From positions 1 to 64,000 of the forward strand of contig JAKDUK010000008.1 in NCBI GenBank assembly GCA_030457765.1: DNA of 64,000 nucleotides, in the 5' to 3' direction. Within the stretch, counting starts at the first letter, position 1, and the number at the start of each line of letters is the position of its first letter. The stretch comes from Marinobacter sp. (lineage in GTDB: Bacteria > Pseudomonadota > Gammaproteobacteria > Pseudomonadales > Oleiphilaceae). The position numbers were made by a program, and so were the translations under genes. Positions 9,744-19,826 of the stretch are shown here, piece after piece. The notes beneath the pieces were generated by a model. The model had not been told where the DNA came from and made no database searches. It worked only from the letters and a program-made list of their open reading frames with translations.

Positions 9744-11204
9744 ATGCCTTTCAGTGGAATCTCATCAATTATGTCGAGGGGTTCCGGGTCGAGCTCCGGT
9801 GGCGAGCCCAACGAGCCAACGCCTACGTCTTTGATGTTTCATCGTGTTACCTTTTGGAAACCTGATACATACATCTATAGGTTGAACATCTTCCTTAGCA
9901 GAGGGCTCAAAGTGCAAGACGTGATCCAGGGCAGCGAACGAACAAGCAATACCCACGCAGACCAACTCAACCAGCAGTGCTACTGCATCACCCTTGACCG
10001 CGAAGCTCTCACTGAGAGCCTCCGGGCTCAATTTTTGAGCGCTGAAAGTGAACTATCGGCGGTTCCTGAACTTCACCATCTTTTTTCAAACACCCCGGTT
10101 TTCGTTCCCCGCGCTGATATCGAGACGATGGAGCGTATTGTTCAGGCGATCGAATCAGTTGCCGAGGTTCCGCCTTATCAGGAACGCGTCCTGTCTTGGG
10201 CGCCGGAAATTGCGCGCTTCAATCCTGGCCCCATAGGGGCTTTCATGGGTTACGATTTTCACTTGGGCCCAGATGGCCCTCAGTTAATCGAGATCAATAC
10301 CAATGCCGGCGGCGCGTTTTTGAACACGGTGCTGGCTCGGGCTCAACATCGATGCTGTGACCCATCTCAACAGACCGCAGAAACCAAGCAGGCGCTGGAT
10401 GGATTTGAAGACGCGGTGTTTGACATGTTCGAACAGGAATGGCAAAGGCAACGCACTGATTCGATACCCAGCCGCTTGGCCATTGTGGACGAGTCACCGG
10501 AAACCCAATTTATGTTTCCCGAATTCCAGTTGGCCCAACAGCTACTCCAGGCCCGGGGCATTGATACCCTGATACTCGACCCATCGGAGTTGGAGTATGT
10601 CGATGGTGCGCTAACGGCAGAGGGTAAGCCCATCGATATGGTGTACAACCGGCTGGTGGACTTCGCGCTAGACGCCCCGGCTAATGACGCGCTAAGACAG
10701 GCCTACCTCGACGGCGCGGTGGTAGTAACACCTAACCCTCGTGCCCATGCGCTCATGGCCGACAAGCGAAACCTGATTCTACTGTCAGACTCCCAGACCC
10801 TGCGCGACTGGGGGCTGAATGAAGATGAGGCTGGATATCTCAAGAGTGCAGTACCGAAAACCCGTCTGGTTTCAGCAAGCGACGCAGCAGAACTATGGAG
10901 TGCCCGACGGGAACTTTTCTTCAAGCCGGTTGCCGGCCATGGAAGCAAGGGCGTGTACCGAGGCAACAAGTTGACCCGGCGTGTTTTCGACAACATTCTG
11001 CACGGCGACTATATCGCGCAGAACTTCGTTCCTGCGGGCGAACGAGCCATGAGAGTTGACGGCACTGTGACCACCAGAAAAGTCGATATTCGCCTTTACA
11101 CCTACAGCGGAAAACCTTTGCTTTCCGCTGCGCGTGTCTACCAGGGCCAGACCACCAACTTCCGCACGCCTGGCGGTGGTTTTGCGCCTGTATTCCAGGT
11201 GTAA
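9744..11204 (+). CDS. ATP-grasp-fold hypothetical protein; true start possibly GTG at 9912
   Basis: GPIGAFMGYDFHLGPDGPQLIEINTNAGGAF and FFKPVAGHGSKGVYRG are ATP-grasp-like; the first ~56 residues have atypical composition. Confidence 0.7.
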   Translation: MPFSGISSIMSRGSGSSSGGEPNEPTPTSLMFHRVTFWKPDTYIYRLNIFLSRGLKVQDVIQGSERTSNTHADQLNQQCYCITLDREALTESLRAQFLSAESELSAVPELHHLFSNTPVFVPRADIETMERIVQAIESVAEVPPYQERVLSWAPEIARFNPGPIGAFMGYDFHLGPDGPQLIEINTNAGGAFLNTVLARAQHRCCDPSQQTAETKQALDGFEDAVFDMFEQEWQRQRTDSIPSRLAIVDESPETQFMFPEFQLAQQLLQARGIDTLILDPSELEYVDGALTAEGKPIDMVYNRLVDFALDAPANDALRQAYLDGAVVVTPNPRAHALMADKRNLILLSDSQTLRDWGLNEDEAGYLKSAVPKTRLVSASDAAELWSARRELFFKPVAGHGSKGVYRGNKLTRRVFDNILHGDYIAQNFVPAGERAMRVDGTVTTRKVDIRLYTYSGKPLLSAARVYQGQTTNFRTPGGGFAPVFQV

Positions 11205-11292
11205 AGGTTCGCCCCACAGCCATTTTGTTCAGCGCAATGCGCCACTACCCTTCACAGACTAACCTAATGAAAAGTGGCTTTGGCTTGGGTGT

Positions 11293-11961
11293 TCATGGCG
11301 CTTTGTTATCACGGCTGTCCCGTGAAGCAGCCGCGAGTCTGCGCCACTGTCCCCAGCGAGGGATGAACATTGGTACCTGCTGTTGATAGACGAGGTATTC
11401 TTCACCAAACTGCTTTAGAACTTGCTGTTCCTCGCGGCGAGCCAGCCATGTGTAAACAAGCACGATCACGGGAAACAAACCGATTGAGAAAAGCGTTGGC
11501 CAATGCACCACACCTTCGCCGAACAGAGCAATAAATAGTCCCGTATACTGCGGATGCCGCACATAGGCATACAACCCATCTGTCACCAGACGATTTTCCC
11601 CGCGAGCCTTATGAACCTGGCGCCACCCTTGAATGAAAAGCCCTATCCCGGTAAAGGCAAGCGCATAACCAAGCAGCATGGAGATCATCATGCCGGTTTC
11701 GCCGAGCCCGACCAGGGTCGACCATAAGCTGGCGCTGATATACTCGCTGTCCAAACCGAAAAAGCGCACCAACAGATAGATAGTGAGCGGAAAGCCGTAC
11801 ATTTCGGCATAAAGTGCAATTATAAAGGCCTGCACCACCCCAGCACCGGCCCACTCCCGCCAGTTCTTCGGCGCGAAATAACGATAAAAGAACCAGGACA
11901 CTAATACGATAACGATCAGTGTGATGCCCCAGGCTCCAGCATGGTTGAATGATTCATTCAT
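11293..11961 (-). CDS. methyltransferase family / isoprenylcysteine carboxyl methyltransferase-like membrane protein
   Basis: LVTDGLYAYVRHPQYTGLFIALFGEGVVHWPT (ICMT/PEMT motif), multiple TM segments. Confidence 0.8.
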   Translation of the reverse strand: MNESFNHAGAWGITLIVIVLVSWFFYRYFAPKNWREWAGAGVVQAFIIALYAEMYGFPLTIYLLVRFFGLDSEYISASLWSTLVGLGETGMMISMLLGYALAFTGIGLFIQGWRQVHKARGENRLVTDGLYAYVRHPQYTGLFIALFGEGVVHWPTLFSIGLFPVIVLVYTWLARREEQQVLKQFGEEYLVYQQQVPMFIPRWGQWRRLAAASRDSRDNKAP

Positions 11962-12011
11962 GGTTTGATCTACCTGTATTGCAGACGAGGCTACCCGGCC
12001 GGCAATTTCTA

Positions 12012-12812
12012 TTAAGCTTTCGCCGCGTTTACAGTGTTAATAGGCTGACATCTCGACCAACCAATCAGTGCAAGCCCACCAATGATCATTGGCAGGGTTA
12101 ACAACTGCCCCATGGTCACCCAGTCAAACGCAATGAACCCTAGCTGCGAGTCAGGGAGGCGTACAAACTCGACAGAAAAACGGAAAACCCCGTAGAGCAA
12201 CAAGAACAGGCCGGACGTTGTGCCATTTTGGTGAGGACGACGCGAGAACCACCACAGCACACCGAACAACACGACACCTTCCAGTGCAAATTCGTACAGT
12301 GACGACGGGTGGCGTGGCGCCGGCCCCATATTCGGGAACACCATGGCCCAGGGTACATCGCTGACTCGCCCCGGAAGCTCGTAATTGATAAAGTTGCCAA
12401 TACGCCCTGCCCCGAGGCCAATTGGCACCAGTGGTGCGATAAAGTCCGTTAGCTGAAAAAAATGTAAGTGTTGTTTGCGGGCGAAAACCAAAGCTGCGAC
12501 CAATACCCCGACAAAGCCGCCATGAAAACTCATGCCGCCTTCCCATATTTTGAATAACCAAAGCGGATTGTCGGCCAGCTTGTCTAAGCCGTAGAACAGC
12601 GCATACCCCAGCCGACCTCCCAGTATGACGCCCATCACACAGTAGAAAATCAACGTTTCAACTGCATCGGCGCTCAGCCCCAACCGATGAGCTCGGCGAC
12701 GTGCCAGCCACCAAGCAGCTAGAAAGCCAACCAGATACATCAGGCCGTACCAATGGATTTGCAACGGGCCCAATGAAATCGCTATCGGATCGATTTTTGG
12801 ATAGTTAAGCAT
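12012..12812 (-). CDS. lgt: prolipoprotein diacylglyceryl transferase
   Basis: [38 protein letters not shown] Lgt signatures. Confidence 0.95.
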   Translation of the reverse strand: MLNYPKIDPIAISLGPLQIHWYGLMYLVGFLAAWWLARRRAHRLGLSADAVETLIFYCVMGVILGGRLGYALFYGLDKLADNPLWLFKIWEGGMSFHGGFVGVLVAALVFARKQHLHFFQLTDFIAPLVPIGLGAGRIGNFINYELPGRVSDVPWAMVFPNMGPAPRHPSSLYEFALEGVVLFGVLWWFSRRPHQNGTTSGLFLLLYGVFRFSVEFVRLPDSQLGFIAFDWVTMGQLLTLPMIIGGLALIGWSRCQPINTVNAAKA

Positions 12813-12895
12813 GGGTTTTGCGATTCCTGCGCGTAAAATTCGTAGGTTTGTGTATTAGCGATATTAATTGATCGCGCAATATCCGGGCACAGGCC

Positions 12896-13354
12896 CTACA
12901 AATCGTCCATCCGCCCAATCTGACGAGCCAGGCGTTTGGATTCGTTTAGTTCCATCGCCAATAGTGACTCCATCAACTCTTTCACTTTAGGAATTTCGGC
13001 TTTCTCGACCAGTGTTTGGTATAGATCAGTAATCTGGTCATGAAAGTCGAATACCTCTCGGCAGATCCCGTTAAAATCAAGTTTTGCATAGGGCTCATTA
13101 CAGGTTCGGTGGGTTTTAATGGGATGATGGGACAGGTAGTCATAGACCCTCGTTTCCAAGGCATTGGTGTCGGCCTGGCGTTCAAATTCGTTCACAATAC
13201 GTTCAATTTCAGACTCGTGAGATGCGAGGTAGTCCAGAAGTGCCTGAGCCCTTTCTTCCTCATTCCGTGTCGCACAGTGGGAGAGGCAGCGCGCCAAGTG
13301 TCCATGAAGATCACGTGTCCAGCCGATCAGTTCCTTAAATGTTTTAATCTCCAT
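12896..13354 (-). CDS. hypothetical helical protein (possibly ferritin/hemerythrin-like)
   Basis: 152-aa all-helical, His/Glu/Cys-rich; own upstream TTCAG box. Confidence 0.65.
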   Translation of the reverse strand: MEIKTFKELIGWTRDLHGHLARCLSHCATRNEEERAQALLDYLASHESEIERIVNEFERQADTNALETRVYDYLSHHPIKTHRTCNEPYAKLDFNGICREVFDFHDQITDLYQTLVEKAEIPKVKELMESLLAMELNESKRLARQIGRMDDL

Positions 13355-13406
13355 TTGGATGCACCTGTGATGAGTGTTGTCTGAAGGCGTATTAAATCAC
13401 AACGAC

Positions 13407-13422
13407 CTGAATTCATACTGAA
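13407..13422 (-). promoter_or_regulatory. Putative response-regulator box TTCAG-N6-TTCAG
   Basis: + strand CTGAAttcataCTGAA, about 53 bp upstream of the 13354 start. Confidence 0.6.
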
Positions 13423-13430
13423 ATTAGTGA

Positions 13431-13853
13431 CTACAGCCCACTCCTTTCAAACCAGGCATCGTAAATGCGCTTATCCCATTTACTCTGGAAGAACGCGATG
13501 GCGGCTTTCTGGTCGTCCTTGGAGAGTTCATCTCCGAAGGCTGGCATTTGCCCGCCCATGGGAGCACCACCTTGATTAATTGTGCCCATCAACATATCGA
13601 ATGGATGGTGCCAGCCATGCCCTGTTCCATTAAGTGGCGGCGGCGGATAGGAGCCATCCTCTAGCCGTTTCCGCCAATTGAAGGCACCTTGGGCGTTGGC
13701 GCCGTGACAGCTTGCGCAGTTGTCGTCGAATACCTTTGATCCACGCTCGACTTGCGCCTGGGTATACCAGCGACCATCCACCGTTCCGTCACTACAGCCG
13801 GCGATCAATCCGATCAAAAGAACGCCCAGTGATACCTTTACCCTTTGCTTCAT
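13431..13853 (-). CDS. c-type cytochrome, lipoprotein-like signal
   Basis: CASCH heme motif, C-terminal Met ligand region GQMPAFGDEL; signal peptide LLIGLIAGCS. Confidence 0.88.
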   Translation of the reverse strand: MKQRVKVSLGVLLIGLIAGCSDGTVDGRWYTQAQVERGSKVFDDNCASCHGANAQGAFNWRKRLEDGSYPPPPLNGTGHGWHHPFDMLMGTINQGGAPMGGQMPAFGDELSKDDQKAAIAFFQSKWDKRIYDAWFERSGL

Positions 13854-13894
13854 TTTTTTTGTACCTTAGTTTTTTTGGACACCACAATCCGTGC

Positions 13895-16219
13895 TTAATT
13901 CAGCTTAGTCATCCTTAAGCGCAGTGCGTTAGCAATGACACTTACCGAAGATAGCGACATCGCCGCAGCTGCAAAAATAGGTGATAAAAGAATGCCCGCA
14001 ACCGGATAAAGCACGCCGGCGGCAATGGGTATGCCGGCCGCGTTATAAACGAAGGCAAAAAACAGGTTTTGACGGATGTTGCGCATCGTGGCGATCGACA
14101 AATGACGCGCCTCCACAATGCCCATCAGATCTCCACGTAGGAGGGTAATGCCCGCACTTTCAATGGCCACATCCGTACCCGTGCCCATAGCAACGCCCAC
14201 ATCGGCCGTAGCCAGTGCTGGGGCATCGTTCACACCATCCCCGGCCATCGCGACAACCCGCCCTTCGTCTTTAAGTCGCTGGACGACCTTGGCTTTGTCT
14301 TCAGGCAGCACTTCCGCCTCCACTTCATCAATGTGGAGTTTGCGGGCAACGGCTTCGGCGGATGTCTGGTTGTCTCCTGTTAGCATGACCACACGAATGC
14401 CGTCCTTCTGCAGCGCGGTAATAGCCGCTTCAGTGGTTTCTTTGATCGGGTCAGCAATAGCGATCAAACCACATATCTGGTTTTCCACCGCCGCGAATAT
14501 TACCGTTGCGCCGTCCTGGCGAAGCTGGTCAGCGTCTTCCTCAAAGGCGGAGGTATCGACGTTTTGTGACTCCATCAACAACCGATTGCCAAGCAGGACC
14601 GATTTTCCGTCGATCTTGCCGGTGACACCTTTACCGTTAGGCGAGTCGAAATCTTCGGCGTCTGGCACCGTCAGTTCCATGGTTTTGGCTTTGTCGAGAA
14701 TGGCATGGGCCAACGGATGCTCGCTGCCCTTCTCCAGGCCGCCGGCATAGCGCATCAAGTCTTCTTCACTGAAGCCGTTTGCGGGAACCAGCTTCGTCAC
14801 CTGAGGTTTGCCTTCGGTCAGCGTGCCGGTTTTATCGACCACCACCGTATCGACTTTCTCCATACGCTCAAGCGCTTCTGCGTCCCGGATCAACACGCCG
14901 TTCTGAGCGCCCCGCCCTACGCCAACCATGATCGACATGGGCGTCGCCAAGCCAAGCGCACATGGGCAGGCAATAATCAGCACACTCACCGCTGCAATGA
15001 GGCCATAGGCCATTGGAGGCGTGGGCCCGACGACTGACCAGACAATAAAGGCAATAACGGCGATAACGATGACTACCGGAACAAACCAGCCGGCCACTTT
15101 GTCGGCCAGCCCCTGAATTGGTGCACGGCTGCGCTGGGCACTGGCCACCATCTGCACGATCTGCGAAAGCATGGTGTCGCGCCCTACTTTGTCAGCTCGC
15201 ATAATGAAGCTGCCTTGCTGGTTCATGCTGCCACCAATCACTTGATCGCCGGTCTTCTTGCTAAGCGCTAGTGGCTCACCGGTTACCAGAGATTCGTCGA
15301 TGTTGGAGCGGCCTTCCAGAATCTCTCCGTCCAAGGGTACTTTGTCGCCAGGGCGTACGCGCAAACGATCACCAACCTTGACCTGATCGAGAGAGACGTC
15401 AGATTCGTCTCCTTCGTCGTCCAGCTTTCTTGCGGTAGCTGGGGCCAGATCCAACAGAGCTTTTATGGCACCAGAGGTTTTCTCTCTGGCACGGAGTTCT
15501 AACACTTGTCCAAGCAACACCAGCACCACAATGACCGCCGCTGCCTCGAAATACACGGCTACTGAACCATCTGCCTGGCGGAACGCATCGGGGAAAATCT
15601 GTGGAGCCAACGTGGCGACAAGGCTATAAATCAACGCAACGCCGGTACCAATGGCAATCAACGTGAACATATTCAGGTGGCGATTGACGACTGATTTCCA
15701 GCCGCGAACAAAGAATGGCAAACCGCACCAAGCTACTACAGGTGTTGCCAGCACTAACTGAATCCAGTTCAAGGCTTGTGGCGATACCATGTGATCAAGG
15801 CCAATGAAGTGCCCGGTCATTTCGATGACAAATACGGGGAGTGCAAGACACAGGGCAATCCAGAACCGACGAGTCATGTCCGTAAGCTCTTCCGACGGGC
15901 CATCGTCGAGGGTTACTTGTTCCGGCTCCAGCCCCATGCCGCAGATTGGGCAATCGCCAGGGCCCTGTTGACGAATTTCTGGGTGCATCGGGCAGGTGTA
16001 CATGGTGCCGGGGGCGACTGGTTTAACAGGCTCTTGCTCCTCCCCGAGGTATTTATCTGGGCTCTCATCAAACTTGGATTGGCATCGAGCGGAGCAGAAA
16101 TACTGGGTTTTACCAGCATGCTTACTGCGATGCTCGGCGGTATGAGGGTCTACTGACATCCCACAAACCGGGTCTTTTACCGCGTGCTCATCGTGATGTG
16201 CATGCTGATGTTCACTCAT
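13895..16219 (-). CDS. Copper-translocating P-type ATPase with YHS and heavy-metal-binding N-terminal domains
   Basis: [12 protein letters not shown] domain, [25 protein letters not shown] in [22 protein letters not shown]; start moved to internal ATG. Confidence 0.95.
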   Translation of the reverse strand: MSEHQHAHHDEHAVKDPVCGMSVDPHTAEHRSKHAGKTQYFCSARCQSKFDESPDKYLGEEQEPVKPVAPGTMYTCPMHPEIRQQGPGDCPICGMGLEPEQVTLDDGPSEELTDMTRRFWIALCLALPVFVIEMTGHFIGLDHMVSPQALNWIQLVLATPVVAWCGLPFFVRGWKSVVNRHLNMFTLIAIGTGVALIYSLVATLAPQIFPDAFRQADGSVAVYFEAAAVIVVLVLLGQVLELRAREKTSGAIKALLDLAPATARKLDDEGDESDVSLDQVKVGDRLRVRPGDKVPLDGEILEGRSNIDESLVTGEPLALSKKTGDQVIGGSMNQQGSFIMRADKVGRDTMLSQIVQMVASAQRSRAPIQGLADKVAGWFVPVVIVIAVIAFIVWSVVGPTPPMAYGLIAAVSVLIIACPCALGLATPMSIMVGVGRGAQNGVLIRDAEALERMEKVDTVVVDKTGTLTEGKPQVTKLVPANGFSEEDLMRYAGGLEKGSEHPLAHAILDKAKTMELTVPDAEDFDSPNGKGVTGKIDGKSVLLGNRLLMESQNVDTSAFEEDADQLRQDGATVIFAAVENQICGLIAIADPIKETTEAAITALQKDGIRVVMLTGDNQTSAEAVARKLHIDEVEAEVLPEDKAKVVQRLKDEGRVVAMAGDGVNDAPALATADVGVAMGTGTDVAIESAGITLLRGDLMGIVEARHLSIATMRNIRQNLFFAFVYNAAGIPIAAGVLYPVAGILLSPIFAAAAMSLSSVSVIANALRLRMTKLN

Positions 16220-16454
16220 TTCGTGCTCCTGCTTTATCTGCCGGCCAGTTCGCAAACGCAACGAAGTACAGAAGAATCAGGTTCACCATTGGAATAAGAA
16301 TGAGAATTCCCATCCAGCCCGGAAAACCGGTGCGCTGGCAGATTCGCCACGCAGGTATAACCACCACAATGGCAATAACCAGCATCCACAGCCAATGTCC
16401 GGCCCACATGGTGTTACCAAACATATGCCCTTCCATCATGAACTTACCCTCCAA
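16212..16454 (-). CDS. small membrane protein, hypothetical
   Basis: Two TM segments; overlaps start of the P-type ATPase gene (translational coupling). Confidence 0.65.
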   Translation of the reverse strand: MEGKFMMEGHMFGNTMWAGHWLWMLVIAIVVVIPAWRICQRTGFPGWMGILILIPMVNLILLYFVAFANWPADKAGARNE

Positions 16455-16469
16455 TTTACATGTTGAATA

Positions 16470-17822
16470 TTAGTGATGGTGTGCATGGGATTCATCATTT
16501 TCCATAGCCTTTCTTCTGGCAGACGATTTAAGGAATAGCTGCTCGGCAACCGCAATGACAATCATGGTGACAACCGCTACACCAATCACGAATGGGTCCG
16601 TGTTCAGTTTCACCCAGACAAAGCCGCCCAGAATCGCCAGATCCAGAACAATCGCCACGACTGGCACCCACCTTGTAGCCTTCACGTCCCGGTACAGATA
16701 GCGCAGTACGCCCCAATGAATTGAAATATCCATAACCAGATAAAAGATGATGCCCAGAGCGGCAATTCTTGAGAGGTCAAAAAAGGCGGTCAAAACCAAG
16801 CCCAGCACCACGGTGTAAACAAGTGTGTGTTTCTGGATACTGCCAGGCATCCCGAAATGGCTGTGGGGGACCAGTTTCATTTCGGTCAACATGGCCAGCA
16901 TGCGGGAGACGGCAAAAATACTGGCGAGGATGCCTCCAGCGGTGGCCATCATGGCGATCGCCACGGTGAACCACAGACCGTAATCACCCAATGCCGGGCG
17001 CGCTGCAGCAGCCAGTGAGTAGTCTTGGGTCTCAATGATTTCGGCGAGGGATAAATTGCTTGCAACGGCGAAGCCCACCAGTGTGTAGAGAACCACGCAA
17101 GCGGCAATGGAGATCACAATGGCGCGGCCTACGTTGCGGTGCGGGTCTTTCACCTCGGAGCCACTGTTGGTGATGGTGGTAAAGCCCTTAAAGGCCAATA
17201 TGCCCAGAGCCGTTGCACCAAGGAAATTGCCGAAGACGCCAGTCTCACCACTGCTGGAAAAATCAACCGCAAGGCTATCGGCCAGCCATACGCCCACCAA
17301 CCCAAAAACCAGAATGCCGCCAATTTTGAGAATTCCAATAAACGAAGCGACGCCCTGAATCCAACGGTTGCCAGCTAAGTTGATCACGAACGCCGCCAAA
17401 ATAAGCAATACGCCCAGTATAGGCACCATGCGCCCGCCTTCATCGCCGCCGAACAGCTGCATGGTGTAGGACCCAAACGTGCGGGCCAGGAAGCTCTGGG
17501 CAATCACCATCGAGAAATACATCAGCAAGGCATTAAATCCCGTGGCCAAGCGATCGCCGTACGCCTTATGCAAATACATGCCAATGCCGCCTGCTGATGG
17601 GTAGGCGTTGGAGATTTTGATATAGGAATAGGAACTGAAGGAAACAACGATTGCAGCAGCCAAAAAGGCCAACGGAAATAATGCGCCTGCCATTTGAGCC
17701 ATTTGCCCGGTAAGCGCAAATATACCGGCGCCAATCATCACACCGGTGCCCAGCATGACTGTTCCGGATAGAGTCAGGCTACCTTCCTTGTAGCGAGAAG
17801 TTCTGTCTTGCTCCCTGCTCAT
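16470..17822 (-). CDS. APC-family amino acid permease-like transporter
   Basis: GTGVMIGAGIFALTGQMAQMAG APC motif, 12 TM, His-rich C-terminus SHAHHH. Confidence 0.88.
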   Translation of the reverse strand: MSREQDRTSRYKEGSLTLSGTVMLGTGVMIGAGIFALTGQMAQMAGALFPLAFLAAAIVVSFSSYSYIKISNAYPSAGGIGMYLHKAYGDRLATGFNALLMYFSMVIAQSFLARTFGSYTMQLFGGDEGGRMVPILGVLLILAAFVINLAGNRWIQGVASFIGILKIGGILVFGLVGVWLADSLAVDFSSSGETGVFGNFLGATALGILAFKGFTTITNSGSEVKDPHRNVGRAIVISIAACVVLYTLVGFAVASNLSLAEIIETQDYSLAAAARPALGDYGLWFTVAIAMMATAGGILASIFAVSRMLAMLTEMKLVPHSHFGMPGSIQKHTLVYTVVLGLVLTAFFDLSRIAALGIIFYLVMDISIHWGVLRYLYRDVKATRWVPVVAIVLDLAILGGFVWVKLNTDPFVIGVAVVTMIVIAVAEQLFLKSSARRKAMENDESHAHHH

Positions 17823-17833
17823 TTAACCTCCTG

Positions 17834-18187
17834 TTATTTTTTCATTGGTGGGATTTTCGAACAGCAAAAGGGATCGAGATTGGCATTTGCCCGAACGTTT
17901 TCATCGCTGAAACGGTAGTGCGCAAGCTTTCGGCGCGCCCACCAACCACTCTCCAAGTGCCCCCCGCGTGCTTCAATAAGCTCAATCAGGGCGTCGGTAG
18001 ACCAATGCGTACCATCAAATGTGACAATGAGCTTGCCTCCCGGTTTACCCTCGGCAAAATCGATGCACGGGTGATGATTCAGCTCCTGGATGAAGTCCTT
18101 CCACTGAGTCTCAGTAAGGCCTCCAACTGCCAGTTTGCGTCGTAGCAGAAATTGCTCTTGGTTTGTTGCTTTATGGGCTTTGGCCAT
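17834..18187 (-). CDS. hypothetical protein with possible HMA-like fold
   Basis: First gene of P-ATPase operon; IDFAEGKPGGKLIVTFDGTHWSTDALIELIEARGG resembles HMA beta-alpha-beta without CxxC; C-terminal CC. Confidence 0.65.
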   Translation of the reverse strand: MAKAHKATNQEQFLLRRKLAVGGLTETQWKDFIQELNHHPCIDFAEGKPGGKLIVTFDGTHWSTDALIELIEARGGHLESGWWARRKLAHYRFSDENVRANANLDPFCCSKIPPMKK

Positions 18188-18238
18188 GGCCTTGCACCTT
18201 TCAGCTGGTTTATCCAGCCCCTATCACAACACCCCAAA

Positions 18239-18254
18239 CTGAACTGATACTGAA
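18239..18254 (-). promoter_or_regulatory. Putative response-regulator box TTCAG-N6-TTCAG
   Basis: + strand CTGAActgataCTGAA, about 52 bp upstream of the 18187 start. Confidence 0.6.
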
Positions 18255-18318
18255 AATCGGTGAGCAACGCCGGTTTTTAAATGGCTATTTGATATGAATC
18301 AAAAATTGCGCCCGTGAG

Positions 18319-19773
18319 TTAGGGCTGAATTATCCCCAACTGCCTGTTAGCGGCATCGCGAATCTCCCGGTAACGATCAGGATTGCCTATCAATGTATCC
18401 AGATCATCCTCTGGAAAAATCTCATTTTTCTTGTTCTTGGCTTCCTCTTTAGAAAAGATCGACGGTATCAATTGTTCTAGGCAGCGCAACATAACCTCGG
18501 GCGAAACCGACGCCCCTGGTGATGCCCCAAGTAAGGTCCCGTAAGTTTTGTCCTTGGATACAAGGATTTCTGTGCCCATCTGCAAACCACGGTCTTTGAT
18601 AATTTGCACTCGCTGGCCGGCTTGAATCGGTTTCCAGTCAAATCGTTTACTCAAGCCCGGAGCAAAGCTATCAAGCTCCTCGAACATGCTTTTTTCGCCT
18701 TTGAAGGTCTCTGAAACCAGGTATTTAACCAGAGGGAAATTCTCTAAGGCGACATTCAGCAAGCCCGGGATATCATGCGGGCGAATGGATTTGAGGTAGT
18801 CAAAAAAGCCACGGCCTCTCTCGAGAAGAGGTTTGAATGAGGCGAAAGGACCAAACAATAAGTAATACTTACCGTCAACCAGCCGTAAGTCTAAATGCGG
18901 CACGGACATGGGAGGCGCGCCCACTTTCGCTCTGCCATAGGTTTTGGCCCGGTAATACTCGGCTTGCGCTTCACTGATCGGCGCCCGGAGAAAACGCCCG
19001 CCCACAGGAAAACCAGTGAAGCGGTTCCGAAACGGTAAGTGGCTTTTCTTCAAAAGCGGAAAGGCGCCCCCACCGGCACCGACAAAAAGCACATCCGCTT
19101 TGTACTGAACCGGTTTCCCCTTGTGTTCAGCCTCGATCACCCACCGCTCGGTTGGGCTCCTGTGCACGCGTTTAACGTGGGTGTCATACTCAAACTTCAC
19201 GCCCAGGCTCTCGTTTGCATACGCCGCCATTTGCGTCGTTAAAGCACCAAAATTAACGTCTGTACCTGTCTCAACCGCGGTCGCCGCCATTTTTTCATGG
19301 CGTGGGCGCTCGTCCATGGTGTAGGGAATCCAGCTTTTGATTTCATCAAAATCTTCTGAGTAACGCATGTGCTCAAAAAAATGATGGGCCGACATTTCCT
19401 TGAACCGTAACCGTAGTTCTTCAATAGCGAATTCGGAAACAATGGTGCAATGTTTGGTTTGATTAATAAACGTTTTAGGGTCTTTAATTGCCCCTTTTCT
19501 GATCAAATGAGCCCAAAATTGCTTGGCAATGTTGAACTGGGCATGAATCTTATAAGCTTTTTCAATAGAAATGGCCTCTCCATCCACGGGAGTATAGTTA
19601 AGCTCACAGTTTGCTTCATGCCCCGTGCCGGCGTTCCAGAATGGAGAGGAATTTCCTGCGCCAGCACTGTCCAATCTCTCTAAAATAGTGATATCCAGAT
19701 CTGGTGCCATCTCTTTTGCCAGGGTGGCAAAAGTGGTTCCCATAATCCCCGCGCCTATGATAACTACGTTCAT
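18319..19773 (-). CDS. mqo: malate:quinone oxidoreductase
   Basis: NVVIIGAGIMGTTFATL, SSPFWNAGTGHEANCELNYTP, LGASPGASVSPEVML Mqo signatures. Confidence 0.93.
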   Translation of the reverse strand: MNVVIIGAGIMGTTFATLAKEMAPDLDITILERLDSAGAGNSSPFWNAGTGHEANCELNYTPVDGEAISIEKAYKIHAQFNIAKQFWAHLIRKGAIKDPKTFINQTKHCTIVSEFAIEELRLRFKEMSAHHFFEHMRYSEDFDEIKSWIPYTMDERPRHEKMAATAVETGTDVNFGALTTQMAAYANESLGVKFEYDTHVKRVHRSPTERWVIEAEHKGKPVQYKADVLFVGAGGGAFPLLKKSHLPFRNRFTGFPVGGRFLRAPISEAQAEYYRAKTYGRAKVGAPPMSVPHLDLRLVDGKYYLLFGPFASFKPLLERGRGFFDYLKSIRPHDIPGLLNVALENFPLVKYLVSETFKGEKSMFEELDSFAPGLSKRFDWKPIQAGQRVQIIKDRGLQMGTEILVSKDKTYGTLLGASPGASVSPEVMLRCLEQLIPSIFSKEEAKNKKNEIFPEDDLDTLIGNPDRYREIRDAANRQLGIIQP

Positions 19774-19826
19774 AAAGTCTACCCGCCAGCGTCAAATTTC
19801 AGACATTCATCAAACGTTACTCAAAG

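Noticed and set aside
9744-9911. First 168 nt of the ATP-grasp ORF as genuine coding sequence
   Set aside because: Low-complexity, atypical translation and a plausible downstream GTG start; left in the feature only because the start could not be proven.
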